Shown here piece by piece: positions 23,279-36,800 of a stretch of 64,000 bases of DNA (the stretch's first letter is position 1; every line of letters begins with the position of its first letter). The position numbers were made by a program, and so were the translations under genes. Location: contig NC_084896.1 in assembly GCF_958979055.1 (NCBI RefSeq), positions 806,001 to 870,000 of the forward strand, given 5' to 3'. The notes under the pieces are model-generated. The model saw nothing but the letters and a program-made list of their open reading frames with translations. It was not told the DNA's origin and ran no database searches. The stretch is from Alnus glutinosa (lineage: Eukaryota; Streptophyta; Magnoliopsida; Fagales; Betulaceae).

Positions 23279-24290
23279 TTACAACTTATGAAAGAGTAGG
23301 TTAGCTTTGACAAAATCAACCATAATTGGGTATTCCTGAATGGCCTTCTCATGCACACCATTCTTAATTATTTGTGGGAAGAACAGCCAAACGCCGGTCA
23401 CCACCACGAACCCAACCGTCAACGGCCTTGAAATGGCCCGGTGCAACTGCCACCTATCAGTCACAGCCTTCTTCACCACAATCTCTATGGCCACGCACAC
23501 GCCTTGTAGGACAAAGAACCACGTGACCTCCCACGTGGGATGAGCACAAGTGAAGTAATAAAAAATCACTTCGTGCATTAAACCAGAGACCAAGAAGGCC
23601 ACGATCACCGCTGGCAGTAGGGCCCAGCGTGGCCCAATTACGTGCGTAGAGATACGGCGTACGGGTTTGTATACGATCAGGCATAGAATACTCGTTATCA
23701 TGAGGTTCCACCTCCACCCCCAAAAGTCTTGTAGCGAGGTAGCGAGATAGGGCTCGTACTGTGGCTCGAGCTCAAACCCAAAGGCTCGAGCCGGAGCAGT
23801 AGACAGGGCTAGGCCGATCTCCACACCAAGGTAGAGATGTAAACAATAGAGAGCAAACTTATGGGTGCATATTTGGTCTATTTTCATATGATCGGATTAT
23901 CATAGCAAGAAGCAAGGCTTTTATAACCAAGAAAATGGATTTGGAAACTTTTGTGGCATTTTGGGGAGATGGGTTTTGATTGATCTTGATGGGAAGGGAA
24001 GCTATGGATACGAAGTGAAAGAGCTTCAGCGGGAGTGGTGTTAAAGGGCCTTGATCAAAGGCGAAGAGGAGGAGCTTGAAGTTGCCAAGCCAAACCAGGA
24101 AGAAGATTATAAGGCCGCCGAAATGGAAGGAGTTGAGGTTCAAGGGGAGGATTATGAAGAGGTCAAAGATTGGGCAGAAGAGAGAGAAGCCGCATCATGC
24201 CTGGCCGGATTCGTGCAACTACGTAGTAACAATAACAGAGAGATGCAATGACTGTGATCCATACCTTGATGTATTAGAAACATTTAAGAA
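23279..24290 (-). pseudogene. MBOAT-family wax synthase / acyl-CoA:sterol acyltransferase-like pseudogene
   Basis: The family makes wax or sterol esters in the ER membrane. The reading, broken into three frames, follows the family throughout: SLCYCYYVVARIRPG..RLLSLLP, then IFDLFIILPLNLNSFHFGG and FLVWLGNFKLLLFAFDQGP, then FALYCLHLYLGVEIG to a natural stop at 23279. The motif DFWGWRWNL and the catalytic His of SGLMHEVIFYY remain. Relative to the family there is one extra base near 23861 and one near 24170. No ATG is found at the 5' end (about 24265-24290), where YIKVWITVIASLCYC reads into a stop. The family is single-exon, so intron loss says nothing about origin. Multiple shifts plus the missing start argue for a pseudogene rather than sequencing error. 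Confidence 0.8.
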
Positions 24291-26480
24291 GATATAGAAA
24301 AAAAAAAAAAAAAATCTTACCCGCACCTTATCCCAGTCCTTCAACTTAGAATAAGCTCATACTTAATTGTCTGAAGTCAAATATGGCAATCAACATCAAC
24401 AAAACATTGATTGTGAGCAGTCTCACCCAACAAAATTAAATAGGAAATAAAAGTATAACGATCAAATTGTAGTCCAAAAGTGTAATGACCAGACTTGAAC
24501 CTCTACAACCACGGCCTTCTTTTTTCCTGTTTTTGGTAAATGAGATAATTTTATGCAAAAGAAACAAGTTTAATAAGCATAGAATTGCTGACTCACTTGA
24601 GAACCCACATGACAACAATGTCATTCCTGCTTTTGTGTAAAAACCACATGGGTGGCACTTCTAAGAACCCCATGTACATGCTTGTATAATTTGACATGCC
24701 TACATGGGTCTGTAATACTTGATAAATTGCGCTGACGATGAGAGTATTTCCAGAATTTTTCTATGAAGGTGTGCATTTTGTGCCTTGTTGACCTCCACAA
24801 GATATCAAGCACAGACGTTTAGGTCTGAATGTGACCGAAATAGAAGCAATCTAACAAAACAAATTTAAACAAAGAAAAGAAAAAAAAAATCTGAAACCGC
24901 AATGGAACATGGTTAAATCTTCATGGAAAACTTACAGCATTGAACAACTTGACCACTGAAACTCCAGCAATGCACATGGTAAATGTGAACTAAGTTAGCA
25001 ATTTAGCATTACTGTAACGTAGGCAAAACAATCTGATAAAACCAGTGCCCTTGTGACATAAATCTCAAGTAACAAACATAAACGCATTGCCTCCTTTTGT
25101 AGCAACGCCTATTAGAAGCTTTTCATGCGAATTCAATAATTAGCATGTTTCACATCCTACAGCTAGTTTCTGACACCCAATCCATGATTAGAAGAATATC
25201 AACAAATGGGTACGGTTCAAGCAAGCCACGATAACAAAGAAAAGGTAAAGCAAAGGGCACAAAGCTAACAAAAACAAAAAACACAACACAATACACAAAG
25301 TCCATACAGAGATGTCTTCACTAATGTTAGAGAACTCTACGTTTGCTTTCTTTGTAATCCTTGTGCCTGAAAAAAAAACTTTCATGTCTGATAAGAAAAC
25401 CGCAAAATTCATCAATTTTGTCATTTGAATCACATGGTTCCTAAAAACACAACCTGGCCATCACCAGTCAATTCCAAACCCAGCAGCCCTAAATCAAAAA
25501 ATCGCAGCGGAAAATCATCAAACATATTGGCTACACAACGTGGAACACATCTCCCAGAAAGAGACCCACAAATCCAAACCAACAATCATTGTACAGAATT
25601 AAATCAAACGGAAAAAAGGAGAAAGAAAGAAACAAATCAAAAGGAAAGAGCTCTCATTTACCGGAAGTCTTAATACCGTGAAAAAAAAGGTGAGGTACGA
25701 GACCGGGTATTTTCTTCCGTTGACGTTGTTGTTTCTCAGCAACTATCCCACTCGATAGCGTGCGGTGGTTGTGAGCGAACGTCGATGGAGAACGGCCGGT
25801 GGTGTTGTGGTGGGTGAACCCAAGCAAAACCCAGATGAGTGAACCAAAAAAAAACAAAGAATCAAAACAAAAACAGACAGGTGGTGTCGTGGTGGGTGGG
25901 CGGAGGCGACCAAACCGCGTGAGGTTGAGAGAGATCGGCCGGATGGTGGGCGGCGGCACTGCTTGGTGGTGGGCGGAGGAACTGGACAGTGGCGGCGGCG
26001 GCGGCGGCTACGACACTGCTTGGTGGGAGAGGAGGGAGGGACAGAATTTTGGAGAGAGAGAAATGTGGGGGAAAATGAAAATTTGGGAGAGTTCAAAGTT
26101 CAAACGCTGTTATCTTTAATTTTTTAATTTTTTAGGTTAACCAGCAAAAATTCGAAAAAAGCTATTAAAATATGAAATGTTCCTCGATAAGACAAAAGAC
26201 AACCGGAGCTTTTTAAACCTTTGGATGTAATCAACGGCCGCGATTTTTTAAAATCTGAGAAATTCAGATTTAGGGGAGCCGAATCCGTGATCCATACCCT
26301 GGTGTGTTGGAAATTACATAAATGGCCCTAATGGCACATCTGTAAATATGACTTAAGCTGATATTGTGCTGATTTTTCTCTTATTATTTACCTTGTTTTG
26401 CATTAATATTATTGTTTCTTTTATACATGAACTTAGGAATATATTTAATTTGTTAAATAAATTGCTTGATGCATAGACCT
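24291..26480. other. Intergenic, with GC-rich CGG/GTGG patch
   Basis: No gene is supported. From 25.75 to 26.05 kb there is a local GC-rich, GTGGTGG/GGCGGC-repeat patch within AT-rich sequence; overlapping frames on both strands are low-complexity. The whole segment is bracketed by two related 27-bp sequences (24254-24280 and 26287-26313). Confidence 0.5.
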
Positions 26481-26483
26481 AAG

Positions 26484-26592
26484 AATAATTAATCGGCTGA
26501 GAACCACACCTTATGAAGCGGAGGTCACTAGTTCGAATCTCCCCTACCCCCATCTTGTGTGGACATGTCAAAATAATAATAATAATAATAAT
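26484..26592 (+). mobile_element. tRNA-derived SINE, third copy (5' shortened)
   Basis: ATCGGCTGAGAACCACACC, GAAGCGGAGGTCACTAGTTC (B box), then TCTTGTGTGGACATGTC and an (AAT)n tail. AATAATTAAT flanks the left side (26484-26493) and is found again at the end of the tail, but the simple-sequence tail makes the duplication uncertain. Confidence 0.7.
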
Positions 26593-26599
26593 TAATATT

Positions 26600-28079
26600 A
26601 CCAATACCGTATATGTTGATGTATGTTTACAATACTATCCAATAATATAATGTCTAAAAAAGTTTGTCTATTAAAGTTTTGAGATTTAACAGTGTCTTTG
26701 TCACACCCCTCATTTTTCTAGGAACTCATCTGGTTGTACCTTGGAGAATACTGTCTACCATATTATCATATTGGTTTGTTTTATTTCTGGCGCCATTTTT
26801 TGGACATTTATAAAGTGATTAGATGTTAATGAAATAGTAATTATTATAATAATTTTGAAAGAGCCACAACATCGAAATTTTAGAATAATAATTGCATCAA
26901 GATTATACACATGAACTTCATAAAGAAAAATCAACGTCGATTATGTAATTAATTCATAAATTTAATTACTTATTCTCATAGGGAGGTTTTTATTTTTATG
27001 ACTTAATTAGAATAAGAAGACAAATTTATGATTAAAAGTAAAATTTCTCTTAAGCCCACAGGTACGGAGAATTTTATTTATTAATATTTAAATTTATTAG
27101 TCTTATTAATAAAGAGTAAATTTCATGCGTAATGTAACATTTGCCCACAGGGAGGTTGAAATTTACTATTAAATTAGCATTGATTAATTTAAAATAAAGT
27201 TAATTTCATAGCATTAAATTTTTTTTCTTTGATTATTGCAATATATTTCTACTACTACTGTTCTTGAAAGTACTATTCCAATGTTAAATAGAAATAATTT
27301 TTCTTAGTAGAAATAAAATTTACTTTTATATTTAGAGTGCATGGAACTTGATTTGGCACTCTGTGTGGACAAACTACCCGCTCTCACAGATACAAGTACA
27401 CCATTAGAGATTACGAAACATGAGAGCTGAGAGCGATCTAATCGCTTAAGTCTTATATTTATGAAGTCTCACGTAACTAAGGACATTATTTTCAATGCTC
27501 ATCACAATGCCCGAAAAATATCTCTACTCACAGTGTAATTTAATATTATTAATATTTTCATTATCTCTATTATTTTTAAGACTATAACGCTTATAGTTGA
27601 AAAATTAGTATTATTTAAGAATGTCTTTAATATTATTGATTCTCTTATTTAATACTATCAATTTTTTAAAGCTTATTTTAATAATGAAACATTGGAGAAT
27701 TAAATGATATTAATGCCTTTTAATTGGTTATTACTATAATTAGGGGATTTAAGTCAAGAATATTGCCTATAATTAAACCTTCAAATATATATATATTTTT
27801 TTTAAAAAAAAATCTTATTAGTATTCATTAATTATGGACCTTAAGCTACCACCTAATTTTCATATGCTAGAGCCGGCACTGGTATTATGTATACTAATAG
27901 TCTAATACAAGGCTGTTACCAAAACATTGCCATTGCTAGTGTATGGTATATAATGAAGCAATTTTATAATCAAGCAAGCAATTGCGGGCTCATATGCATA
28001 ATAGAAAACGTTGCTAATTTTTGGCCAAGGGGTGGCCGAGGTTTTTTTGTTGTGTTTTTTTTTTGGTTTTACTCTTTCT

Positions 28080-28129
<50 letters not shown>

Positions 28130-28315
28130 GTATTTTTGTCTTATTGAAATAATTTTCGGGTTATTTTGTTTTTTTGCTAGTCTTGGTAAGAGCATTAACA
28201 ATCTTTTGGTAGTTTGGAGGAGATACTGTCAATTAGACAATAAGGGAGTATAATTATTGACCTTTTTTTTTTCGTCAAACTCAAAATCATTATGAAATTA
28301 TACATTTACACTTAG

Positions 28316-28351
<36 letters not shown>

Positions 28352-29154
28352 AAGAGCGTGGGGCGAAACAATGGTGGTTTGACCAAACCACCCCAAAAGC
28401 CATGGGGTCGCCACTCCCACTTGCCAAATTTGGAAGTAGCCAAACCACATTCAATGCCATAGGGTAGTCACCCTTGGTCAAATCTAGGGGTGCCAATCAA
28501 CGCCTAAGCCCGCCCTTGGGGGTGGTAGAACCCCCCAAGTAGACAAAAAACAATGATCTAGGCTTACTTCTAGTCATATTTGTTCAAGCGTTTTCACGAA
28601 GATCTAAATAACAAAAAATATTATTTGAGGGATCTTTTAACCTATGTATTACTGTATTACCGTATTGATGGTGTACACAAGCTGTTTATTTATAGGTTAT
28701 ATCAGGGACCCTCAAATACGATAAATACCGTATTGTTCCTTACGCCAAATAAACAATATTATTAATTGATTTTAAATTCAATTAAACGATTCCATTACGA
28801 TAATTTAAATTAATTGAAATTACCATAACCGTAATACCGTATATTATATTTATTAATTCAAATATAATAAATGCCATATATGTGGCATATAGGCCATGTA
28901 TAGAGATAATATCTTACACTGTAAATAAGCAGAGGAATAAGAGAGTTGCTAGGCTTTGAAGATTCTGGTTATTGGCGGAGAAACAAAAGAGATGAGGATG
29001 ATTCCTCTGGTTTTTCTGAACTGCTGAAGATGAAGAGGAGTTGCAGAGAATTTCTTTAAGCTTTAGAGAGAGCTTTTGGTTCGTGATTCACAATAGTTTA
29101 CCTTTATTGGAACGAGCATGTAACCCGTGCAATGCACGGATTGTTTATTAATTG

Positions 29155-29187
<33 letters not shown>

Positions 29188-29640
29188 TTCATATTTTATT
29201 AACAAAAAACAATTACTTAATAATAACCAACCTTTTTTCTAAATTATTAAGCAAATTAGACCATGATAAAATATTTGCATAGAATATTATATGGTTTCCC
29301 AAATCTTTTGTATGAGACTAAGAAATCTTTAAATGATTGTACATATGTTAAATTCTATGGTACCAAATTATTGTAAATGGATGATATGATTAATTTCATG
29401 AAGAACTTCCAAAGGTTTGGCATGGTGTCGGATAAAAAATTTCGAAGAATAAGACTTTAATAGAAATAAGCCTTATAGGTCTATTAGGTGGGTTTATGAA
29501 TGTCATATAGCCTTAGGATTTTGGGAACTAAATAGCTTTGAGAGGAATTAGATTCTGAAAGTGTAAAGCCTCTAATTTGGTCTAAATTAAGATAAAACTC
29601 TATGTATTTTTACTTTTTAAACAATAATAAAATACAATAT
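26600..29640. other. Gene-poor AT-rich region
   Basis: No gene supported. It includes (TA)n at 28083-28126 and 28317-28349, a patch of GGTGG/CCACCCC inverted motifs at 28.37-28.54 kb, a (TTA)n run at 29.16 kb, and a hairpin CCGTGCAATGCACGG near 29.12 kb that recalls Helitron ends. The 27.0-27.5 kb part has phrases such as GCCCACAGGGAGGTTGAA that look like old retroelement sequence, but no domain can be read. Confidence 0.5.
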
Positions 29641-29649
29641 AATCACTTT

Positions 29650-31180
29650 ATTTTAAACTATCACCATCATTTCCTAAATTCAGTGTAAATTAAACAAAAA
29701 CAAAAAAAATGAAAAATAAGCAAGTTGAATTAAAAATAGTACATAAATTAAATGAGAAAATAAGGATAGAAAAGTAAATAGAAGAACAACATAACCACAT
29801 AAAATAAAGACAAACAAAAAAAGAAAAAAACTAATATTATAAAAAAGAAATGCATTTTCTAATGAAATATTGAAAGCTAATGTCATTCGTCAATTAAGCA
29901 CGTAAACAATTTGCATTACACAAAGTGAAAAAAAAAAAAAAAAAAACAAAAAATTACTCAATAAACAGTGTAAACTAAAAAATTATCATACCTCGTACAA
30001 AAAACAGCCATAAAAAACTCTCTCAACATCATTTTTCTGAATTTAGTTTAAAATTCACAAAAGGTTAAATAAGCAATTTGAATGAAAAATAATATATGAA
30101 TTACATAAAAAAAAAAGAAAAAAGAAAAAGGAAGGACACAAAGCAGATAAAGAAGAGAGAATCATAGAAAATATAAAAAAAAAATGAAAAATACTAATAT
30201 AATATAATAGAGTTATATTTTCTGTATACTTTTTTCTGGTTCACATGAAACCTTGAAAGTCAATGTTGTTTATCAATTAAGTACGTTAACAATGTGCATT
30301 ACACAAGGGGAAAAAAAAAAAAAAAAACAATTCAATAAACAACATAAAATAAAGAATCGTCATACCTCGTACCAAAAACAACAATTAATATAAACGCTCT
30401 CTCACCATGGTTTCCTGGAATTCAATGTGAAATGTAGAAAAAAAAAAAGGAAAAAGGAAAAAAAGCAATTTGAACAAAATAAACTAATATAAATTAAGAA
30501 ATATGGACAAAAAAAATGCAAACTAAAGAACAAAATCACAGGAAATAAAGTAAAAAAAAAAAATGCAAAATGATAACCACTAATTTTCCCAGTTCCAATG
30601 AAATTTATCGGTATAAGAAGAAGTCTGGTTAAATATAAAATTTTTCTTTCGGCCATCCTTCTTATCGATGATACTTTTTTAGTTAGGGATAATAATAGGG
30701 ACAGTAGCGTAAAAGAAACTATTTTTTTGAAGATAAATTTAAATAATATATAAATTATCAATGTAAAAATAAGGACAAAAAATCGAATAAATAAAAACAA
30801 AGCACATAAAATAAATACAAACAAACATATTATTTACAATTATATTATTCGGTGCTTGAACACAGCCTCTGCAAACTTAAAAGCCAAACTGTAAAAGCAA
30901 ATGCTACAGAAAATTTATATCTTTAAAAAAATAAAAGTTTTAATTCACACAGTTATATACACACACACACAAAAGTAGCTACTTTTAAAATAAAAATAAA
31001 AATTATATATAAATTAGAACTGAAAATTAGAACAAAGAGAAGAAACAAAGTAACAGAACCACGGTTAATAAAAGACAAATTGAAAATGAAAAAAATACTA
31101 ATACAATAAAAAAAATTTGTCTTTTTGTATACTTTCTTCTATTTCAATAAAATTCATAGTATTTTTGAGATATGATTATA
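29650..31180. repeat. Diverged long-period tandem repeat (about 360-385 bp, three to four units)
   Basis: Anchor phrases recur in the same order. ATCATTTCCT.AATTCAGTG near 29667 matches related phrases near 30028 and 30407. CAATTAAGCACGTAAACAAT at 29891 matches a related phrase at 30274. CATACCTCGTAC occurs near 29990 and 30361. A TGTATACTTT.TTCT..TTCA phrase occurs near 30220 and 31140. Spacings are 361-383 bp for the first units. Units are separated by A-rich runs. No coding sequence is seen. Confidence 0.6.
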
Positions 31181-31189
31181 TTGTGGGCA

Positions 31190-32468
31190 TTGCCTATTCG
31201 ATACATATATAATCCAATGCAATGCGAACCAAAGCAAACAAAAAACATCACATATGCGTGTATGGGTACCACAATTTTCGCTGTCGATCGGCACAAACAA
31301 AAACCACTATATGTTCATCAGAGTTGCAGATCAATTGCTGATTCATTGTTTCATGCATCATTTTAAGATTGAAATAAGATCAAGTAAAGTCAAAAATCAA
31401 CACTTAAATACGTGAATTTTGAAAAATTGCAGAAATACATTCATTAACCTCTATTTTCTTTGGTTTCTACAGATGGTGCATAATATTTATTTAGAAACTG
31501 CTATTATTTTCTTGTTTGTAGACTTGCCTTAAAAATGGGATGCTAATATATCCGAGCCACAAAAAATTAATAAAAATAAAATAAAATGTACAAACGGTTA
31601 TTTTGTTGTTTGCTAAAAATTGATTTCAACTTTTCATTAATGGCTTCAACGTTTCAATAAGAGCGACACATGGGAGGAGGGGAAAATGCCACGTGTGAAA
31701 CAAAGTGTTTTTTCCTTAAAAAAAAAAACTTAATGTATACTTTTCAATTTTTTAAGCAGCCACTTGTCACAGTTACAGGCACTACTCTTATTGATTCGTC
31801 TCGTGAGCTAATTTGATGAAAACACTAAAAAATCATTCCGAGCAGTCTCACCACTTTAACCAAAAAGTTTTGGTGAGTAAAAATACTCACCAATTTTGAT
31901 GAGTAATATTCACTCACCAACTCTCTCATCAATTTTGATTATCCTTTCTCTCTCATAAGACCAACACATTTTTTTTTTCTTCCTTTTTTTCTCCCATTTC
32001 ACACAATGATGTCCTTATTTCATAGACATGAAGGTTTATTTGTCCATGACATAAACTTTGTGGTTATTTCATTTATTTATTTATTTTTCTTTTTTGAATT
32101 TGGTTGCGAAGCAAATGAAAACTTATGTGAATTTCTTAGCAATGATCTAATCTTAATATGAAGGTATATGGTAACTTGTTGTATAAAAAGATTAAATAGA
32201 GAAATAATAAAGAATTTTGAAAAAATATTATTTAAATGGAATAGTGATAGTGAATAGTTAAAATGGTGAGGTTATTGGGATAATTTTAAAAAAGTGGCTC
32301 ACCAAAATAGAGAAAAGTGATTTTTAGTTACTTTGGTGAGTAAAATTTGATGAAGCTATTAAGAATGCTAAATGTTATTAAACGCACATTTTAACTTTAA
32401 AATGATACTTGGCTGCATTTTAAAAGACCACTTATCACAATATTATGTAATGCTCTAAGTGATTATCC

Positions 32469-32511
<43 letters not shown>

Positions 32512-33020
32512 ATGCTGCACATGTCGGGGCGGAGCGGGTGTGCGGATTGAGAAAAATCCGCCCCATTAGTCACGGGTATATATTTTGAAGACTTGCACAG
32601 TACCATGTCAATACAATATCCGTAAATTTCGGTGCAGAGCGGTGCGGGGCAGATCTGTGGGTGCGGACGGGTTTTATCCACCCCTACTTGAATGACCTTC
32701 TTTAATTTGTTTAAGGATATAAATTTTTTACAAACTGGTTTGTAGGAAATTTCTTAGAACCCATATATAAGATTAACCTGTATCCATTGTCATGTGAGAA
32801 ACATATGTTATTTAAATAGCTGGTGCTTCTTACATGTTTTTTTTATAGCATTAATAAAAAAATATGTGCCTCTCACATATTTAAAGGACATGAATCATTT
32901 TTATATGTTTTTACAACCTAGCTTGTATGAAATTTTTGTCAATTTTTTTAAAGTAAAAATAAAATACAAACAAAGAAAAATAAAATAAAAAAGAAAAGAA
33001 AAAGAAAAAAAAACATTAGC
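31190..33020. other. Intergenic with MITE-like repeats
   Basis: No gene supported. Near 31838-32370 a roughly 530-bp unit has loosely inverted ends (AGCAGTCTCACCAC and, on the other strand, AGCATTCTTAATAGC), a possible MITE. At 32510-32687 lies a GC-richer stretch ending TATCCACCCCTA, resembling one end of an hAT-type element. A (TA)n run is at 32474-32509. The last part is the RER1 upstream region. Confidence 0.45.
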
Positions 33021-33817
33021 CTCTCCCTCGCTGATCTGCTCGCTTTTTTCGCCTTCTCACATCAAATTCCTGTATTCACTCGCACCGCTCAAAAACAGTC
33101 ATCCAAGGTCAGCTCTCTCCAACCTTCCCAACTATTTTTCTTACCAAAATGCCCTCTATTCGTGTCTGATAATCAATCTCTGGCCTCCTTTATGGCTGAT
33201 AATTTTCGATTTTATTTCGGTCTATTTTTTTTTACCTTGCATTTAATCTCTCACTTTGAAACCTAGGATTTACTTTCTTTTTTGCTTGTGATATGTTTCC
33301 TTATAGATCTTGAAGAACATTGCCTGTTTATGTATGCGGAACCCTAACCCTAATCCTATGTTTGGTTTCCGAGAAAATGGTGGGGAAAATAATATGAAAG
33401 AATGGATCCTACCCCTTTTGTTGTTATGGGTTTTCGTTTTTGTGGGTTAATGAGAGCCGATTCGTTGCATTTGGCTAAGTTTGTTTGAGGTTACTGGGTT
33501 ACCCTAGATTCCAAATTGTACATTCTGTACTTACATTTCTCACTAATTTAATTCAACATTAGGGTATTTTTTCTTCTTCTTCCTGTTTTGTATTTCAGCT
33601 TGGATCAGTCAAAATGGGAATTATGTGTTCCTCCATTTAAGTCCTGTTATCGTGGAAACACTAGTTGTAGCTGACATAGATGCATATGTATGTATATATA
33701 TATGTGATGTACGTGTACACACAAAGGCACAAGCTTAATGATTGTATATTCATCGTAGTTCATGGTGTTTGCTTGATTTGATTGGAGCTTACTGCTACAT
33801 TGTGAAGGTTGAATTGA

Positions 33818-36800
33818 ATGGAGGGAGTTGGAGGAGATGGTGGGGCGGCAGCACCCATGAACCAATTTTGGCACGATGTGTGGAGGCAGTACCAGTATTT
33901 TCTGGATAAGACCACTCCACACGCGGTCTATAGATGGATTGGGAGTGTTGTCGTAGTGTTGATTTATGTTTTGCGGGTTTATTATCGTCAAGGGTTTTAC
34001 ATTGTCTCGTATGGTGTGGGCATTTATCTGCTGAATTTGTTGATTGGATTCTTGTCGCCTTTGGTTGATCCGGAGATGGAAGTTTCGGATGGGCCTTTGC
34101 TGCCGACAAAAGGTTCAGACGAATTTAAGCCGTTCATTCGCCGGCTTCCAGAGTTTAAGTTCTGGTAAGTGAAGATTTTTCTCGTTGCCTGGTTTTTGGT
34201 TGTTTTTTCGGCATTATTTGCTTAATTGCTTTGTGGTTTCTTTTATCAAAATGATCTAGTTCCAGCATTTTAAAGAGGATTGTGTGATTCTCATCCTCTT
34301 ATACCTTCATAGGCTAGCTTGACTTAGTTAGGGTTTGTATATATATATATATATATATATTTAGTTTTATATCTTATGTTTGATTGGTTACTGCAGAAAA
34401 CATGTTTTTACTTCCGTTGGTAAAAAAGGTATATCAGAAGGAACGAAAGACAATAAACTTTGGTATGAAAATTTTGAGAAAATATGGTTGTGCATAAACT
34501 ATTTAATTGCTAAAAGTTCTAATTATGCTTGAAACTATATTCTCCATCTGTTGAAGAAATAATAATATCAATGAATTGTCAATGAGCTCTAGTTCAAATC
34601 CCCTTCCCCCGTTTTCCCTTATAAGGATGGGGTGGAGGGTAAGGTCTTGGTTCAAAGCTATTGGGTACGTTTGTAAAACTTGCTGATAAAAAAAATTAAT
34701 AATTAATAATATCAGTGAATTTCAATTGATTAAGTTTGTTGTATGCCGTTGTTAATTCCTCATTAATGCTCCAGAGCTTGTGAGAAGTTGAAGCACTTAT
34801 GCATCTGGTTCATCAGTATGCATGGCTAAAGATTTTTTCCTGAACAGGGTTCCTTTACTTCATTCATGATTGTGCTCTTCAAATTTTATGCATCTCCTTT
34901 CATTTTGCAAGTATAGAGATATCCTCTTTGTCTCACTACTGCGAAATTGCTGGTTGCCTTCTCTCACACTCTCTGATTTTCCTTGAAGAAGTGAGATGAT
35001 ATTTTGTGCCTTATCGTTCATTTCTACATCTTTACAATAGAGAAAATTATAAAAGAACTGGACAAAAGTTACTTACCTGTGTCAGACCTTGCTTCCGATC
35101 CTCATTTATTTCTTTAAAATGTCGTGTCCAGCAGAAAGAGATGTTGGATAGGTTAGTGCTATACAAGGGTTTATACATCCTTTTACCTCCGGGATCTTCC
35201 AATTTACTAGGATACAAGGGGTATGTTGGAATTTTAACTTTTACAGCGCATTATCCCTTATGTCAAGTCTGCAAACAGTTGTCAAGTCATAAGACCTGAA
35301 GTGTCATAGGTCACATGCTTAATATTGGGCCAGCTGATAATAATTTAATGCACAATTAGCAAGCATCACCTATGGTTAGGGTTAATTCTCTCTTCTGATT
35401 GTATACTTGGGTCTAAGCAACTCCATTCTATCTTCATTCGCCTGACTCACTTGTCAATTATGGCATGCCCTATTTCTATTTGCACCTAGATATACATTCT
35501 CTTCCTGTATTTTTGTTTTGGAAAGCCTTAATTTGATCAATCTGCTATGTTTATTAACAAGCTGGTCATGTTTCTAATCTATTTATGTTCAGAAACTCAA
35601 CCTGTTATCTCTCTCTAGGTACTCAATCTCTAATCACCCAAACTGCTTTGATTCATTGTATCAGTCAAAATTTTCCTTTCACTTTTGTGGTTAATATGTT
35701 ATTTTAAGATCCCTTTGGAAACTCAGTCATTCATGAATGTTCTCAAATTTGTTCATACCACTTCCTTTCGACTCATCAACCAGCTCTTTGACTTAAAGTA
35801 TAAGAAGTCAATCTGCTGAATGATCAGAGTACAATGATTTATATTTATTACCTGAAGTTCATACTTTCCAGCTAGTTATTCTGGTAATCAATGCTTTCTT
35901 TTATTGTTATATGGTTACTTCCTAAATTTCGAGGTTGGTATATAAATGATGATTCAGTTTTCATTAAGGTTAAGTTCTTCCCCCTCTTTCTCTTATTTTG
36001 ATGTTGTTATATTAGCTTTACCAATGATGGTGTTACATGATGGCTTTTCTGGTTACTTTTCCATGCAGAGTGCACACCCTGGAAAAGATAAAATTAGTGA
36101 GGGTGCCAAACTTAATGGGCAATTAGAATTTGAGCGTAGAATTGAATGAAAACTACTAAATAGATGAAGTTTATTGGATGTATGTCATTCCTACTTTCTT
36201 GGAAGTTGCAAAAGCTTGCAATTTGCATGAGTCATTCCTTTACGTGGCGTTTGGTTTGCGGAATCTGACATTCCCCTCAGCGTCTTCATTCCCAAGAATG
36301 TGATGCTTGGGAATCTGGATTTCTAGGAATTTGACAATTCCCACGTTTGGTTTACTCTAGGCATCTTATAGGAATTATTTATTCTTTCCAAAATATCCAT
36401 ATGTTTCTTCCTTCAAGTACATAAGGCTGTTTGGTAAAAAAATATTTAAAAAAAAAAAAACAAAAAATGTCAGGTAAGAAAAACTATGTATAAACCGCGA
36501 TTTTTCTTTCATTTCGCAAATATATAAGTTGTCTATACTATTTGATCTATTTTCTTTATTTTTCATCTATAACCAAATAAAATATGTTCATTTCCATTTT
36601 TTTTTGTGGAATAAAATAGTTTCCTCACTTTTATATACATATTTTTACATTTGTTTTTTGTTTTTTGTGGAATAAAATAGTTCATCACTTTTCTATATAA
36701 ATTTTACAAATGGTCATAATCAAACCCAATAAAAAAAATTACTATAACAAAATTATCACATAGTCTGACTTTTCTTTCTTTTTATTTTTATTTTTTATTT

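Noticed and set aside
25654-26119. Overlapping proline- or glycine-rich proteins on both strands
   Set aside because: Composition is that of a GTGG/CGG repeat patch; no domain, no splice pattern and no consistent frame.
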